Source of the DNA: Jacaranda mimosifolia
Lineage: Eukaryota > Streptophyta > Magnoliopsida > Lamiales > Bignoniaceae
Direction of reading: 5' to 3'
DNA: 64,000 nt
NCBI GenBank assembly: GCA_018894105.1
Contig: CM032123.1
Span: 1,551,001-1,615,000, forward strand
In this document: one piece after another, positions 10,777 to 23,275 of the stretch
Position numbering within the stretch: the first letter of the stretch is position 1
How the letters are laid out: every line of letters begins with the position of its first letter
Made by a program: the position numbers and the translations under genes
The notes under the pieces: model-generated
Seen by the model: only the letters and a program-made list of their open reading frames with translations
Databases searched by the model: none
What the model was told of the DNA's origin: nothing

Positions 10777-12876
10777 ATGAGGAGGACAGAGGGCCTAAAT
10801 TTGTGCTTTGAGAAGACGATGGTTTTTGGTGGTGGTGAGAATATGATGAATGATGATAGTAATAGTGATCTTGGTGGTGAAATGGAAGGTGGTTTGGATG
10901 GAGGGATGAGATTAAGTGAGTGGAAAGATATTCCAGTGGAGCTGTTGCTGAGGATTCTGTCTCTGGTGGATGATCGAACGGTGATTGTGGCATCTGGGGT
11001 GTGTCATGGTTGGAGGGATGGCATTTCTTGGGGCCTAACTCATCTCTCTCTCTCTTGGTATATGCATAATTACTTCAACCTATCTTTCATACTTGTCTTG
11101 ATTGTGTTAATATGTGATTCTGTTAATACTTTCACTTGTGTCTACTATTGCTTGTTTTATGATCAGCACCATTTGCTGTTGTGGCAAGCGCTGCAAATCT
11201 CTTAGTTTATAGTTATTTCAAGTTTATGGAATAGGGAAAAGAAGATTGAATGACTGTTTTCCACATTGCACTTAGGTTGTAAGAAAAAAATTCAAGCTTT
11301 TGAAGTGTGAAGTAGTTGTCCATCCTATCAGTTTTCTCGTCCTATTGTTGATTCAGTTGCATATGTCAAATATATGCCTGAGATTGACAGTGCATTAGAA
11401 TTTCCTATGTTCCTGTCCGTGTCCTGCTCTTGGAGCAGTTACCATTTGTCTTTGTTTCATGATATAGTTGCCTGATCCAAATCCAGAAAAGTGTGTGTAT
11501 GGGCCAGAATCCGAAACCCATGTTTACACCTAGCTTTGTGTGAAGCAGAGAGATTGGTAATTGATTTGGCACTGATTTTTTCCCTCCATATTATTTTCAG
11601 TAGAGAAGTGTTATTCGAAGGTGTGGGGAACATTGTGAAGTCCAATCAAGAACATAATTATATGAAAGATATGATTGTTAAATCAAATTCAAACTTTAGA
11701 TGGTTTCTGAGATTTGCAAGTATGCTAGACAATGGGTAGTTGATTTATGTGAAGGGGATTGATTTTGCTTACCTCCTAACTGTTCTGATTGCTAACTTAG
11801 TTGATGTTTCCTCAGGTGCAAGAAAAACATGAACAATTTGGTTCTATCCCTCATTCCAAAATTCACAAAACTGCAATCTTTAATTCTACGACAAGATACA
11901 CCACAGCTTCAGGATGATGCTGTTGAAAAAATTGCAAGTCACTCTCATGACCTGCAAGAGTTGGATCTTAGCAAGAGTTTTAGACTTACTGACCGCTCCT
12001 TGTACGCCTTAGCACATGGTTGTCCAAATCTTGTGAAGCTGAATATCAGTGGCTGTTCAGCCTTCAGTGATACTGCCCTGGGTTATATGACTGGTTTTTG
12101 TCGAAAGTTGAAAGTTTTGAATCTTTGTGGATGTGTTAGGGCTGCATCCGATAGGGCACTAAAGGTATCTTGAACAAGCCCAACTTCTTGTTTGTGTCCT
12201 GATGTTTGAGATGGTATATTGATTTTTTTGTCGTCGTTTTATGCAGGGCATTGGGTATAATTGTAATGAACTACAGTATTTGAACCTTGGATGGTGTGAC
12301 CGGGTTGGTGATGAAGGTGTAAAGAGCTTAGCCTACGGTTGCCCTGATCTCAGAGTTCTTGATTTGTGTGGATGTGTTCTTATTACAGGTATCCCTTTCT
12401 TGTACTCTAATCACTTCACTCTAAAACATTGCATTTTTTTCTGATTATTTCGCTTTTTTGGGTATTTTGGATTATGCCTTGTTGTGGTTGACGGACACTC
12501 CTCAGATGACAGTGTGATTGCACTGGCGAACAACTGCCTTCACCTGAGGTCCCTTGGTCTATACTACTGCCAGAATATAACCGACAGGGCTATGTATTCC
12601 TTGGCACAAAGCCGAGTGAAGAACAAGCATGAGGTGTGGGCATCAGTGAAGAACAGGTACGAGGAAGAAGGACTCACCAACCTTAACATCAGCCAGTGCA
12701 CGGCCTTGACTCCTCCAGCCGTACAGGCGTTATGTGACTCGTTTCCTGCTCTTCATACGTGTCCTGGTCGGCATTCTCTGATAATCAGTGGTTGTTTGAA
12801 CTTAACATCTGTCCATTGTAAATGTGCTGTCCAAGCACACCGTGCAGTGGCTGCAGTGCCCCATCTAGCTCACTAA
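10777..12876 (+). CDS. SKP2A: F-box/LRR protein, SKP2A/SKP2B-like (4 exons)
   Basis: Substrate receptor of an SCF ubiquitin ligase; in Arabidopsis SKP2A acts in the nucleus on cell-cycle factors such as E2FC and DPB and is linked to auxin (family knowledge). Exons 10777-11057, 11816-12164, 12247-12388 and 12506-12876 join in phase with GT-AG introns to give 380 residues. Residues 49-84 hold the F-box (WKDIPVELLLRILSLVDDR). The rest is cysteine-type leucine-rich repeats, e.g. LQELDLSKS, LKVLNLCGC and LRVLDLCGC, then the family-typical tail GRHSLIISGCLNLTSVHC. The ATG at 10819 (MVFGGG) aligns better with the Arabidopsis start and would give 366 residues. SKP2A versus SKP2B cannot be separated here. 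It converges on the DnaJ relic and RH29. Confidence 0.95.
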
Positions 12877-13285
12877 AGCTTACACTGGAGTAAGAATTTT
12901 AGTTTCCCTGGCTGAAAGAAGTAGGCCTTCTGTATAAAGCTTGTTTCGATGCAAAATGAAGACATTTGGTTAATCCTTTGGAGGTTTAGTTTAACTACAT
13001 GAAAATGTTTCAGTTTTATCTTTTTTAACTGTTTTGTTTGTGCTGACTTTTGAGTGAATACTCTGGAATCAATGGGAACATATACCTAGTTGGACTCTTG
13101 AGGCCCATAGACCAAGTACTATCTGGAACTGAAGGAACTTTTTGGATCTAAACAAGTGAAATCATCAGAGAGTTAATATACCTCAGTTTCTTGTTCAAGA
13201 ACAGACGACTTCTTGAAACTTGGATTAAGCCCTTCTGGTTTTTACCAAAGCTCTGTTCAGTTAAACACAATGTGCTCTTGATCAG
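12877..13285 (+). other. 3' flank of the SKP2-like gene
   Basis: Probable 3' UTR and flank. No further frame is supported. Confidence 0.5.
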
Positions 13286-13764
13286 TTAAAAAAAAACAGC
13301 CGTGGGATCAAGCATTGTTTCCCTAAAAGAGACATTTGAACATGAGATTAAAAACCCAACTCTAATTAACTCTGCCAGCAAATTACAGAGGAGGAAATAC
13401 CAACGATAAGTTAAATACAGGGCAGTAAAATATGAAATTTTACATTCAAAAAACATACTTGGATATAGAATGATTTCCATTGTGATCGTGTGCATATCTC
13501 TGCACTGGATCACTCAGAACTTGGCATGCTGCTCCTAAGGCCTGATGATGCAAAGAATTACTTCATCATACAACACTTAGAAAACGATCATAGAAACATA
13601 GAACCCAGCTTAGGAAACCCATAGATGCTGTAAAACATAGAAAGAGAGAGGTTGGTTTTCTTGTTAATAAATATTGATAAGATGAGCTGAGAAAGGAAAG
13701 TTGCCTGGAATCTGTCTCCTGCATGAGGATCATTTGGGCTTTTGTCAGGGTGAACTTGCTTTGC
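13286..13764 (-). pseudogene. DnaJ (J-domain) gene relic, truncated at both ends
   Basis: Three short exon remnants on the minus strand join in phase. 13705-13764 encodes AKQVHPDKSPNDPHAGDRFQ with the J-domain HPD motif. 13459-13541 encodes ALGAACQVLSDPVQRYAHDH and then NGNHSIS. 13286-13322 encodes ETMLDPTAVFF and then a stop inside a run of T. They match helix II, helix III and the following segment of plant cytosolic DnaJ proteins of the dnaJ10 type (AR-QVHPDKNPNDP, VLGEAYQVLSDP-QR, IIDPAAIF). Acceptors are normal. The first donor is GC (CAG|GCAACT) and the second GT. No exon for the start of the J domain (EYYDVLGV region) is found upstream, and the C-terminal half is missing. It is therefore a pseudogene or gene fragment; expression is unknown. 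Confidence 0.8.
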
Positions 13765-14020
13765 CTGCAGAGTCACAATTATGGTGAAAATTGTCCACTA
13801 AGAAAAGAAGAAACCTAATGCAGAAAACACACAAAACATTAAACTCCAAGAGATCAGAGAATTGCTCTGTGGCAACAAAAGATGACCATACTCATGAAAC
13901 AACACTTTGTAACAGTATTGAACACATAAAAGTGTAATGCTCTACAGAGGATCAACCAGTGTTGTTGAAACACACAGTTAAGGAAATATACACAAAAACA
14001 AATACAGGACAATGAAAACG
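13765..14020. other. Spacer between the DnaJ relic and the GC-rich island
   Basis: No missing first J-domain exon was found here. The sequence is AT-rich and otherwise featureless. Confidence 0.5.
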
Positions 14021-14590
14021 GATTAATCCGGTCTCCCTTTCCTCCCTATGCTCCCCCGGCGCAGGCCTACCACACTTTGCGCCTACGTTTTCGCCAGACG
14101 GTCTTTGCCAGTAGTGCCATCCTCCCTGCTGGCTGTATGGGCAGGTTGTTCCTCGCTGCTGTATTCTGTTAGGCTATGGATTACAAGAACAAATGTAGTT
14201 GAATGGAACAACAGGCGGGTTACACGTTCCATTGTGCCGAGATGTGCGTTGCAGGTGGTGATGATCACCCCGAGGTATGCACTAGTGCCCTTAACAGGCA
14301 CTCTAGAACCTGCCAACGCTCGTGAAACCCAGGTCGGTCGGTCCTCCATTCATCAGACTGGAGGTGTGGATAACGAGGCCACCTTCACAACCTTCTTCCT
14401 TATGTCCCTATGTAAAGTAGGGTGGTTCGCTTGAGTTGCTCAACCACACCTTAGCCCGGTGCTCATGATGCGCTATAAAACCCCCACCGGGCCAGGGGAC
14501 CAAGCAAGGCATAGCTAGCGACATAGGAGCCGACTCGGCATCAGCGGCTTCGTGCCGCACTGGAGTGATCCACATAATGATAGCAAATCA
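14021..14590. other. GC-rich island of unknown origin
   Basis: Base composition changes abruptly from AT-rich flanks to GC-rich sequence and back. The island has reading frames on both strands (14048-14434 +, 128 codons; 14083-14349 -, 88 codons), neither recognised. Near its right side an inverted pair CCCGGTG / CACCGGG brackets a TATAAAA box (14474-14480). A TATA box in GC-rich context could fit a solo LTR or another inserted promoter; an rDNA-spacer or organelle origin is also possible. No target duplication was found. Function not assigned. Confidence 0.5.
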
Positions 14591-16036
14591 ATCACAACCT
14601 TGAGATGGTAAGCCTTGTGAATTTCCTCAGACGCAGAGGGACTAACCCCAAGAATGTCATAATACTCGTCTCTTTAACCATTTTCTTGGTCATTTGTTAC
14701 AAATACCCCAACTTTTTGAATTTTTCCTCCCTTTTTTTTATGCCAAAAGTAAGATGTGAGAGTGAATGGAAATATTTTCTTTTTTATGGATTTGGAACAA
14801 CTGCCATTTTACACACTTTGAACAGATTATTTTGCAACTTTGCATCCTTAAAATACTTTAATTGCCAATATGCACCTGGTCCATATTTTTTATGGAAAAT
14901 CTCACTAGAAATACGGAGACGAATTTTGCAAGAATTTCCCCCTGAAAGTCCGTGGAGAATTAATATTTTCCTGATGAAAAATTTTATTGGAATATATGTT
15001 ATAAGATAGTGAACACTGCCAAACTCAAAGGTAATGTTTGGTTTTACTGTTTTAGGGGAACTTTTTTTTTTTTTTTTTAAAGGAGTGGAATGGGGAAATT
15101 TTACGTATATTGGTTTTTTTCTAAAAATTGGTTAAAGATTGTAGTAATACTACATATGATTTTATCATGGAAAGAGACAATATATTATAGATATTAAATC
15201 AGTATTTATTTATTTTTTTAATCTAAGTGGTAGAATCGAATGAGAGCTTATATTATTATTTTATATGTATAAGTTTAATGTGATATGATATATAATATAC
15301 ATGATGATTATGCCTGCCTTAGGAAATGGTGGAAGAAGGATATATTGCAATGTCTTTAAAATTATTTATAGCCCAAATTATTTTTACATGTTACAAATAC
15401 CAAAATTAGAAATTAGAGGTGCAAAGCGTCAACAGAGTGCATTTATGGGTGCAAACTTTGAGATTTTGATTTGGGCCGACAAACAAGTGGCTTGTTTGGA
15501 TAGCCAAAAAAATAGCTTTAAGTTGAGATGCAATTCTTGCAACTAAAGAGATTTCTATTCAGTCGCAGAAAGCAACCAGCAATAATGCAATGGCACTATT
15601 TATAGTCCATATTACACAAACAAAATGAGTACTTTTTTGAGAGATCATCATAATGTTCAAATATTTGATATATAACATCCAGAACAAAAAATCACATCTA
15701 ATTTTGCAAAAATAAAATAATTCTCATACTGCTTAAATTAGTGTCACAAAATTTACATATATTTCATCAGAATATCTGGCAGCTCTTCTCCTTTCATCTG
15801 ATGACCAAGTATGCTTCAGGAAAAAGGGATACAAACTTGTAAGCCAATTTCTAGTTTCTTTTCCCATTGATCCAATGTGGGAGAGAAATGTCAACTAAAA
15901 GCAACTCCAAAATTTTACCTCAGCCTTTAAATCCAAAGGGACTCAGGTTTCTCAGCTTAAATTACCAGTAATATTTCTTCTTTGAACCACACTGTGATTT
16001 CCACACAAGTTCCAGAAGATGAAGAGAACAGATACC
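14591..16036. other. Intergenic DNA before the RH29 3' end
   Basis: A 134-codon frame at 14605-15009 and an 81-codon frame at 15301-15546 are present but resemble no family and sit in AT-rich DNA. A poly-T run lies at about 15063-15078. No gene is supported. The part nearest 16036 probably includes the RH29 3' UTR. Confidence 0.5.
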
Positions 16037-19000
16037 TTATTTGGCCTTTCCTCTCTTGCCGTTCTTCCCAAACTTCTTTCCCTTCTTAGATTTGGTCTTA
16101 AGATAAGAAACTCTGTCGGCTTTCTTTTGCCTATCCTTCCGAACTTGTTCAAAATCTTTGATTTCTGACCGGATATGAGCATTTGGTACCGACCTATGAG
16201 TTTTTCCACCCCTGAACCTCTGGTTATCCCCACGAAAACCAGGACCACCTTATCAAAGAAAAGAGTTAACATAACGTACAGATTAGATACTATGAAAATC
16301 TCTATTTCTTCCAACGCCTATTCCCAATAAAGGTGCATAGGAAAATTGTTGGTTATAATTATAACATTAGAAGGGAATTACAACTTAGTAGCTCGTATTT
16401 AAAATCTACCTGCAGAACTAGCAGTTCCTTCTGTGGTGCTGTCATTGCTTGACCCTTTAAGGGATACCTTGTTGTGTGACCTTTCTTTCCACTTCTTGTA
16501 AATACCAGTTTTGTTGGCTTTCACTCTTGCACCACTTTCTGTTTTTATCTGCAAGCCAGAAATTACACACATAAAAACACTTGAAACCAGTATAAAGAAA
16601 GAATAACTTTCATTTTAACAGAATAAAAGAACTAGGGCGTGGACAACAAAGACATATTTGAAGAACACATTAGTCCCAAAGAAAATACCTTCCCACTAGC
16701 TGTCACGCGCTCTCCATTGTTTAGCTTGACATACTTTTTGCTCCTCTGTTACAAAGTCAACATAATTACGGCACATCAATAGTTGAAATGTGGGTATTTT
16801 TTGTTCTGTGCATGCCTATTGTTCATTTCATTTCATTTTTATTTTTTGGGGGGGTAGGCATGGGCGTTTGAAATAATAGTTTACAGTACCTTATCCCAGT
16901 GATAAGAAGATTTCTGCTTACGCAACCCGCCCGTATCATCAGCATTTAGATCAAGAACAGCTGCTTCCAACCTGTTTATTAGGACATATCAATCCCCCTC
17001 CCTTATGAAAGTCAGATCGACACTTCGAGACTACATGATTCAGGGAAAACACTACAGATTACACAAATACAAGGACTGCAACATCATCATCCATTATGCA
17101 GGCGCCATGTACACCACGAATAATGGATCTTTCTTCTCTATCCTTGGTATCTTAAATTAGTGGCTGAGGTTTTATTAAAAGGTGAATTGAAAAAAATTTA
17201 AGGCGCTAAGAGCACCATTCGTGCTCCCAAAGAGCTACTTTCTGATGGGTGCAATAAAGTTGCATCCTATTGTTCGAATTATGCAATCTATTTATAGGCT
17301 AAAGAATCTGACTGAGAGCAGAGTGATGAACAGTGTCGAAAAACAGTTAGGATTGCCATATTCCGTATGTAAGATAAAAAATAATAACTAAAATTGTTCC
17401 ATCATCAACTGCCATCCTTACCTATTTGATTCAAAGCCTTGGTTAGCTCTCACAGAAAGACCTGCTTCAAAATGCTGAAATACATACGGTTACAAAAATG
17501 TTATTCCATGCTGTACACAGAACCAAGTCAAGTGAGGTATAAGAAAACCATTCTATCAGAGAAGTATTCAAAAAGCAAGAGATTGCAAATTACTGGAAGG
17601 AAACAAGAAGTAAGAAGTGCAGCAGAAGTCAATTTCAAAAACTGACTATTGCATGGTAATCTTTTACAAAAAAGGAGATAAGTAGTCCACCTGATTTGTG
17701 GGCACTGAACTTATGAAATATTCATCATCTTTGAAGCTCTGTGCCTTCCTTTTGGTGCCAGATGCTGCCAAGACCAATTTGACAACAATTAGAGAAATAG
17801 TTAAGCAATCAAATAATGGTTATCTGCCTAAATAGTTAAACAACAATATTACAAATGTTTATATGATAAATCCTAAATAGTTGATAGGACCCACTTTGTC
17901 CACAATATCATAAAATTTCTGATTTTCAAAGCAAGATAAGGAGAAGTCATTCAGATGGTGGAATTTCACCACTGTAACACAAAAGATCACTTCAAGTATA
18001 TTTTGTGAACAATCTGCTCTTCTTAAGACAATATACAGGTGGACAAGTAAAGTTTCCCCAAGAAAATGAAGGACTTGAATTGTGCTTCTCTCTCTTGGAT
18101 GTTGTTGGTTTGTATATCTACTATCAGTAATCAACTAGCAAGTTTACTTCAGCACACATTCCCACAAAGCCTAAGCCCACAAGACTGGGTGATTCATATC
18201 GACTTTCAAAATGTTCCAGCAGAAACCCCAATGCCATCTTTTGGCAACCAATTAAGGGTTCGTTGCCAGGCCATTTAGGATTCTAGAGAAGGTCTTATCA
18301 GCTCAAGGGGTGGTTCCATGATAAAAAATATACCACTTTATCCCAAATAATTCTTAGTCCCAACACTTCAAATTGGCGCGCACACTGCTGTACCATTTCC
18401 CATACACCAAATTCATGAGCCTACAATGAGAAGCACACTTCAAGACCCAAACAGGCACCATGAAATCCTATCAAGTCAACAACAAAAAAGGCTAAACAAT
18501 TTGAGCTCGTGGGTCTACAGCACTCATATATAGGTCACACTTTCACTTCCAAACGAATATAGGAAACCGAGAATCCCAATTCCCGACTAATATTTTATGA
18601 AAATAATTTGTTGTCACTTGAGCATGAACCAGAGAGGGTACACTTAAACATGTGCCGCCGATAATGCATTAAGGAAAATAAAGATGATCGTGAAAAGTGA
18701 TGGCAAAAACCTTGTTTCCTCTTGTTCTTTGAAGGACTACGTTCTGGTTCAACTTCCTACAAAACAAAGGAATTTGTCAAATAAAAAAGAAAATCAGGAA
18801 GTCAGCTATAAAGCCATAAAGACAACATAAATGCAGGGGTCAAGTTGATATTATGACTCCAAACTGATGTGCAGAGTTGAAGTTGGGGTGCTTTTTTTTT
18901 TGGGTTGAGGGGGAGGGGGTGACTTACTAGTACGAGGGAATACATGCAGTCCATTTTGTGTGGCTTAGGGCATATATCTTTTATGGAAGCAATTGGAGTT

Positions 19001-22000
19001 CAAATTCATATGGGGGTAACGTATGTTGGAATGAAGTTGATAAGGAATTAAATCGAGCAGAATTAATTTCTTATCTCTTATCCGCAAGAGTACAGAAGTA
19101 GCAATGGAATATAATAACTGCATCAAATAAAATGTAAGCATTTGTTCAACATGTGCCAAGCAGCCAAGGTGAAGCTGCACATCAATATCCAACCATTGCA
19201 GACAGGTACAATAGAGGCAACCTCATAAATTGTAACCTTAATTCTAGCCAACTATTTACACAAAATTTTCTCATAAATACAAATAATAGTTAACAAATTG
19301 GATACGTTGGGAACACTTCTTTAACTGCATTTTCCAAAAGCAACAAACTGCATTTTCCAAAAGCAACACCACTGTGTCTCAAATGCACCTAGTCTGCTAA
19401 TTATTACTTATGTTCTCGTGCTTTCCATATATAACCCCCAAAATTTGAGATGACTATATCACCGAAAATTGTTCAAGGTCATGAATGCTAAGCGAAAAGT
19501 AGCTCTTTTTGCAAAGAAGAATCCTAACAGATACCAACATAGTTTATTTGATTTTCAGAGACCCGTGGTCCAATAACAATAAACCTAGAAATACTGCAAT
19601 TACCTTCTCAACATGATCTTTAGAACGTTGCTGGTGAACTTTATTGATGACCTCCTCATGAACAGCTCTTTTCTTTTTCATCACATCAACCCATTGAATA
19701 GAATTACCCTGAAATTTCTCCTTATTGTCAAATTTGATCAAAACAATATTGAAAGGACATGAAAATGTGATATTAGTAGCGATACAATATTAGCTGGCAC
19801 AAAGATGGAAGATTTAAGCATTACCTGTTGATTTTTTGACTTTGCAGCCTCACCTTCAGCTTCCAGAATGGTTTGCTTGGGTCTATAAAAAATAAGTCAT
19901 GCAAAGTAGAGAAATTTAAATACATAGATTCACTTTGTCTTGTTTTAAAAACTCAGGTTAAAAGGTAGATTTAGGACTCACCTAAATGCTTTCAAGCGCT
20001 CGGAAAAGGCTAAAGCTGTTAATTCATCACCACCAAGGACATTTCTGAACATCGGATGCAAGCCTTCACGGGCCAAATCTTTCACTCTTTTAATAGACTC
20101 CCTAGATGGCTTTGCTTTTGTCTTTGTGTACAAGGAAAATGCTTTTGAAGAAGGATTCAGCAAAGCATTCAGTTCTGTGGATGATTCAATGATTTCTCGA
20201 ACTCTATCTGAAAGTAGATCTATAAGCCTCTGGGGAAAACGCCCATAAACAGTTTCTCCATTTGCAACTGCTTGATCTATTTTAGTCATAACACCATCCA
20301 TATCTCTTAGGACCTCCTCCTCTGTTGGAGCAGGCCTAATTGGTTTTGAGAGGAAGAGATGAAGATCTAATAGGTAAGGCATATCTTCCAATGTAACAAA
20401 AGAAAATGAAGTACCCGTGCGACCAGCCCTTGCAGCTCGCCCCACACGATGGACAAAAAGTTTAGGTTTAGGAGGGAAGTCAAAGTTGACTACATTATCG
20501 AGTAAAGGGATGTCAATTCCCCTGGCAGCCACATCCGTCACAATCAGCAGCATGGTCTTTCTAGCCCTAAATTTTGATATATGAATCTTACGGGCTTCTT
20601 GATCCATATCCCCATAGCAAACAGAAGCCACAATACCTTCTTCTCTAAAGAGTGTGTAAAGAAATTCAACATGATATTTAGTGGAAACAAAAATTAAAGT
20701 CTGCTGATCAGAACTTATTTGTTCCCTTATCAAATAGAGCAATGCAGCATATTTTTCCTCCTGCCTTAAAGTGAAAAAGGCAAGCTTCAATTCGGGGCTA
20801 ATTTTTGTCTCCAAATCAAGCCTCACTAACTGAGGGTCCCGAAGACCAGCCTTGGCAAACTCAGCAAGGGCACTTGGTAAAGTTGCACTAAAAAGCAAAG
20901 TCTGACGATTCTCACCCAACTGCATGAGGATTTTGTGCAACTGTTCCACAAAGCCCATGCTAAAAAGGCAGTCAGCTTCATCAAAAACAACATATTCCAC
21001 AGTCCGCAACGACATGTCATCAATTTCTTCCAGATGATGCATAAGCCTGCCAGGAGTAGCAATTATGCAATCAGGATTCTGCGCTAATTCCTCGAATTGG
21101 CTTTCCATACTGTCACCACCAACCAGTAAACTAGCACGAAGATCTACAAAGAAAAAATCAACAAAATAGTAAATATAAAAATTTTGAGACAAGGGAGAAT
21201 TTCTCATTTTAAACATCCAGTCGAATATCTCCCTGCAATAAAGTGTTCGAAGCAAGTAGAAAATTTTTGCAGACCTTTGGTATAGGCTATATCTAATCAA
21301 ATCAGCCAAATAATGTCACTCAAGAATAATGAGAGATTTCTTTCTTTTTTCCCCATCCCAATAGGCCATACAAGATGTCAAATTTGACCATACTGAGAAA
21401 CAAGAATCCATTAGCTGAATTAACACTTCTCGTAACACTAGATGAATCCACTTGAAGCAAACTGAAGTCAAACTAATCACACTTTCCATATCACTAGAAT
21501 ACTAACAACTCAACAACCCACGTAAGTGATACATAGACGTGAATAGAAACTAATATATAGAAGCAAATAATGCGTTTAACTTTAAAAATGCTTTTCCGTA
21601 ACTTCCCTTGCTAATTTTCAATAGCAGTTACATTGAACTTTTTACACTGCTATGCGGACCTGCCAAAAAGCATTATCAAGCTGCAAAAACTAATCGGAAT
21701 CAATTCCATGTGCCTAATTCTAGGTTGCATTACAACCGTCTAGAGTTCAAACAAAATGAATCAGTAATTGAACACACATTTTTATCTATATGCCTTCTCA
21801 TTCTGATTCAAAACCAATCACACCCGAAAAACAAAAAACGAAAATTCCAAGAGAATCATAATATATACTACCCAGTCGAGACACCTGTGCATGGACTTTT
21901 TGGTTTCTGGAGTATTGCAAGAACCCAGAGAATCAACCCAAACAAAACCACATTTTTATCCACTTATACATCTGACGACACGTCTACACCATTAATAAAC

Positions 22001-22394
22001 ACTTCATCAAGTGCTTACCCGTAAAGCGACTGAGTTCTTTGGTAAACTTGAAAGTCTGGAGAGCCAAATCACGCGTTGGGGATAGAATAAGAGCCCTAAC
22101 TCCCGCCTGGGGCACGTGATGCTGGAGCTTCTGGAGCATGGGGATGAGAAAAGCTGCAGTCTTGCCGGAACCCGTCCGGGCCATGGCAACGACATCATAT
22201 CCAGCAAGAATTAGGGGCATGGTCTTGCGCTGAATCGGCGTGGGCACTCTGTACCCTTTCTTCTTGACACCATTATAGACATTGGGACTCAATCCCAGCG
22301 ACTCGAAGCCACCGGATTTCGATTTCTTCGATTGCTTCTGCTTTATCTTTAGCTCCGCTTTTGAGGCTGCCAGTATCTTCCCGCCTTTCGCCAT
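16037..22394 (-). CDS. RH29: DEAD-box ATP-dependent RNA helicase 29 (Dbp10/DDX54-like), 11 exons
   Basis: Nucleolar helicase family acting in 60S ribosomal subunit assembly (known for Dbp10/DDX54). Exons, in transcript order: 22019-22394, 19982-21143, 19825-19882, 19604-19708, 18711-18756, 17691-17764, 17422-17474, 16890-16971, 16689-16745, 16410-16548, 16037-16248. All have GT-AG borders and consistent phase, giving 787 residues. Motifs: Q motif GYRVPTPIQ (47-55), Walker A ARTGSGKT (72-79), [16 protein letters not shown] (180-183), SAT (211-213), [19 protein letters not shown] and HRVGRAAR (357-364). The C-terminal region has the family signatures [15 protein letters not shown] and [22 protein letters not shown], then a lysine-rich tail ending [12 protein letters not shown]. 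The long RGG tract I associate with the Arabidopsis protein is nearly absent. Exon 2 alone encodes most of the helicase core. Confidence 0.96.
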
Positions 22395-22610
22395 TGCGAC
22401 TACCGGCGGTTCGATTGTCCGGTGCCGTCTGTTCCGTAGGTCGAAATAAAAATAAACACTTCGGCGGTTTTAGGGTTTAAAAGCACATGTCATCATCCAT
22501 CACATTTCTTTTACTAATTGTAACCCGATTTGAGCCGGATATGGGATCCGAGTCGAGTGGATACAAGTAACAGTTTGATCCAATACAGTTGGGTCTTCCC
22601 TAGGCTACTT
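22395..22610 (-). promoter_or_regulatory. RH29 proximal promoter with telo-box
   Basis: A telo-box (AAACCCTAA on the minus strand, TTAGGGTTT at 22470-22478) lies about 80 bp upstream of the RH29 start codon. Telo-boxes are common in promoters of plant ribosome-biogenesis and ribosomal-protein genes, which suits RH29. Confidence 0.55.
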
Positions 22611-23275
22611 AAAGGGCTGTCAATGAATCGAATTTTAATCCGAATTTGATTCGAATTTTAAATTTTTATTCAATTAAAATATTCGATAGATCATATTCAA
22701 TAATAAATATTTGTAATTCAAAATAAGTGGATCAAATATGGAATTAAGCAATTCAATTCGTTAAAAATTCAAATTCGAACTTTAATATTTTTTATTAAAT
22801 TAATACTATTATATATAATATTAATAAAAATTTTAAAATAAAATTTATATATTATGTTGATCTAATATTTATATTAATATCTATATTATATTATTAATAT
22901 TGAGTTTTTAACCTAAAAAATAAAAGGAATATTGATGAGATGTAAAATATAATAACATATAATAGTTCATCTATGCATTAATATAATGTGAAATAGGAAT
23001 GTAGTATTTAAATATTTAATTTTTAGACTAATATATAATAAAAAGTTATTAAAAATTTAAATATAACATATATTTACTCTATAAACACAATATTTTTATA
23101 AAATTCAAAAGGAAAAAAAGAAAAAATAAGGTCAAATTTTTTAATTGAATTCGTATATGGTACTAACTAACAAAGATCCTATAGAATTTCTGTTCGAATT
23201 TAGATATGAATTTTGATAATCGAACTCGAATATGACAAATCCAATCCAGATCCAACCTGTTGACACTTGACAGCC
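22611..23275. mobile_element. Non-autonomous TIR element between RH29 and the PP2C gene
   Basis: Left end AGGGCTGTCAATGAATCG; right end TTGACAGCC. The interior carries TAATATTGAGTTTTTAACC and ATGCATTAATATAATGTGAAATA, shared with the elements at 33389-34047 (inverted) and 34228-34910. The family is about 660 bp, AT-rich and without a transposase. Target duplications were not resolved, so the superfamily is uncertain; hAT-like is likely from the ends. Confidence 0.65.

Noticed and set aside
14048..14434. 128-codon + strand frame in the GC-rich island, and the opposing 88-codon frame
   Set aside because: Both arise in a GC-rich stretch where stops are rare; neither resembles a known family and they overlap on opposite strands.
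14605..15009. 134-codon frame with hydrophobic start
   Set aside because: AT-rich, biased composition, no family resemblance, and no splice or promoter context.
21608..22024. 138-codon + strand frame inside RH29 intron 1
   Set aside because: It lies in the intron opposite the helicase gene, with no homology.
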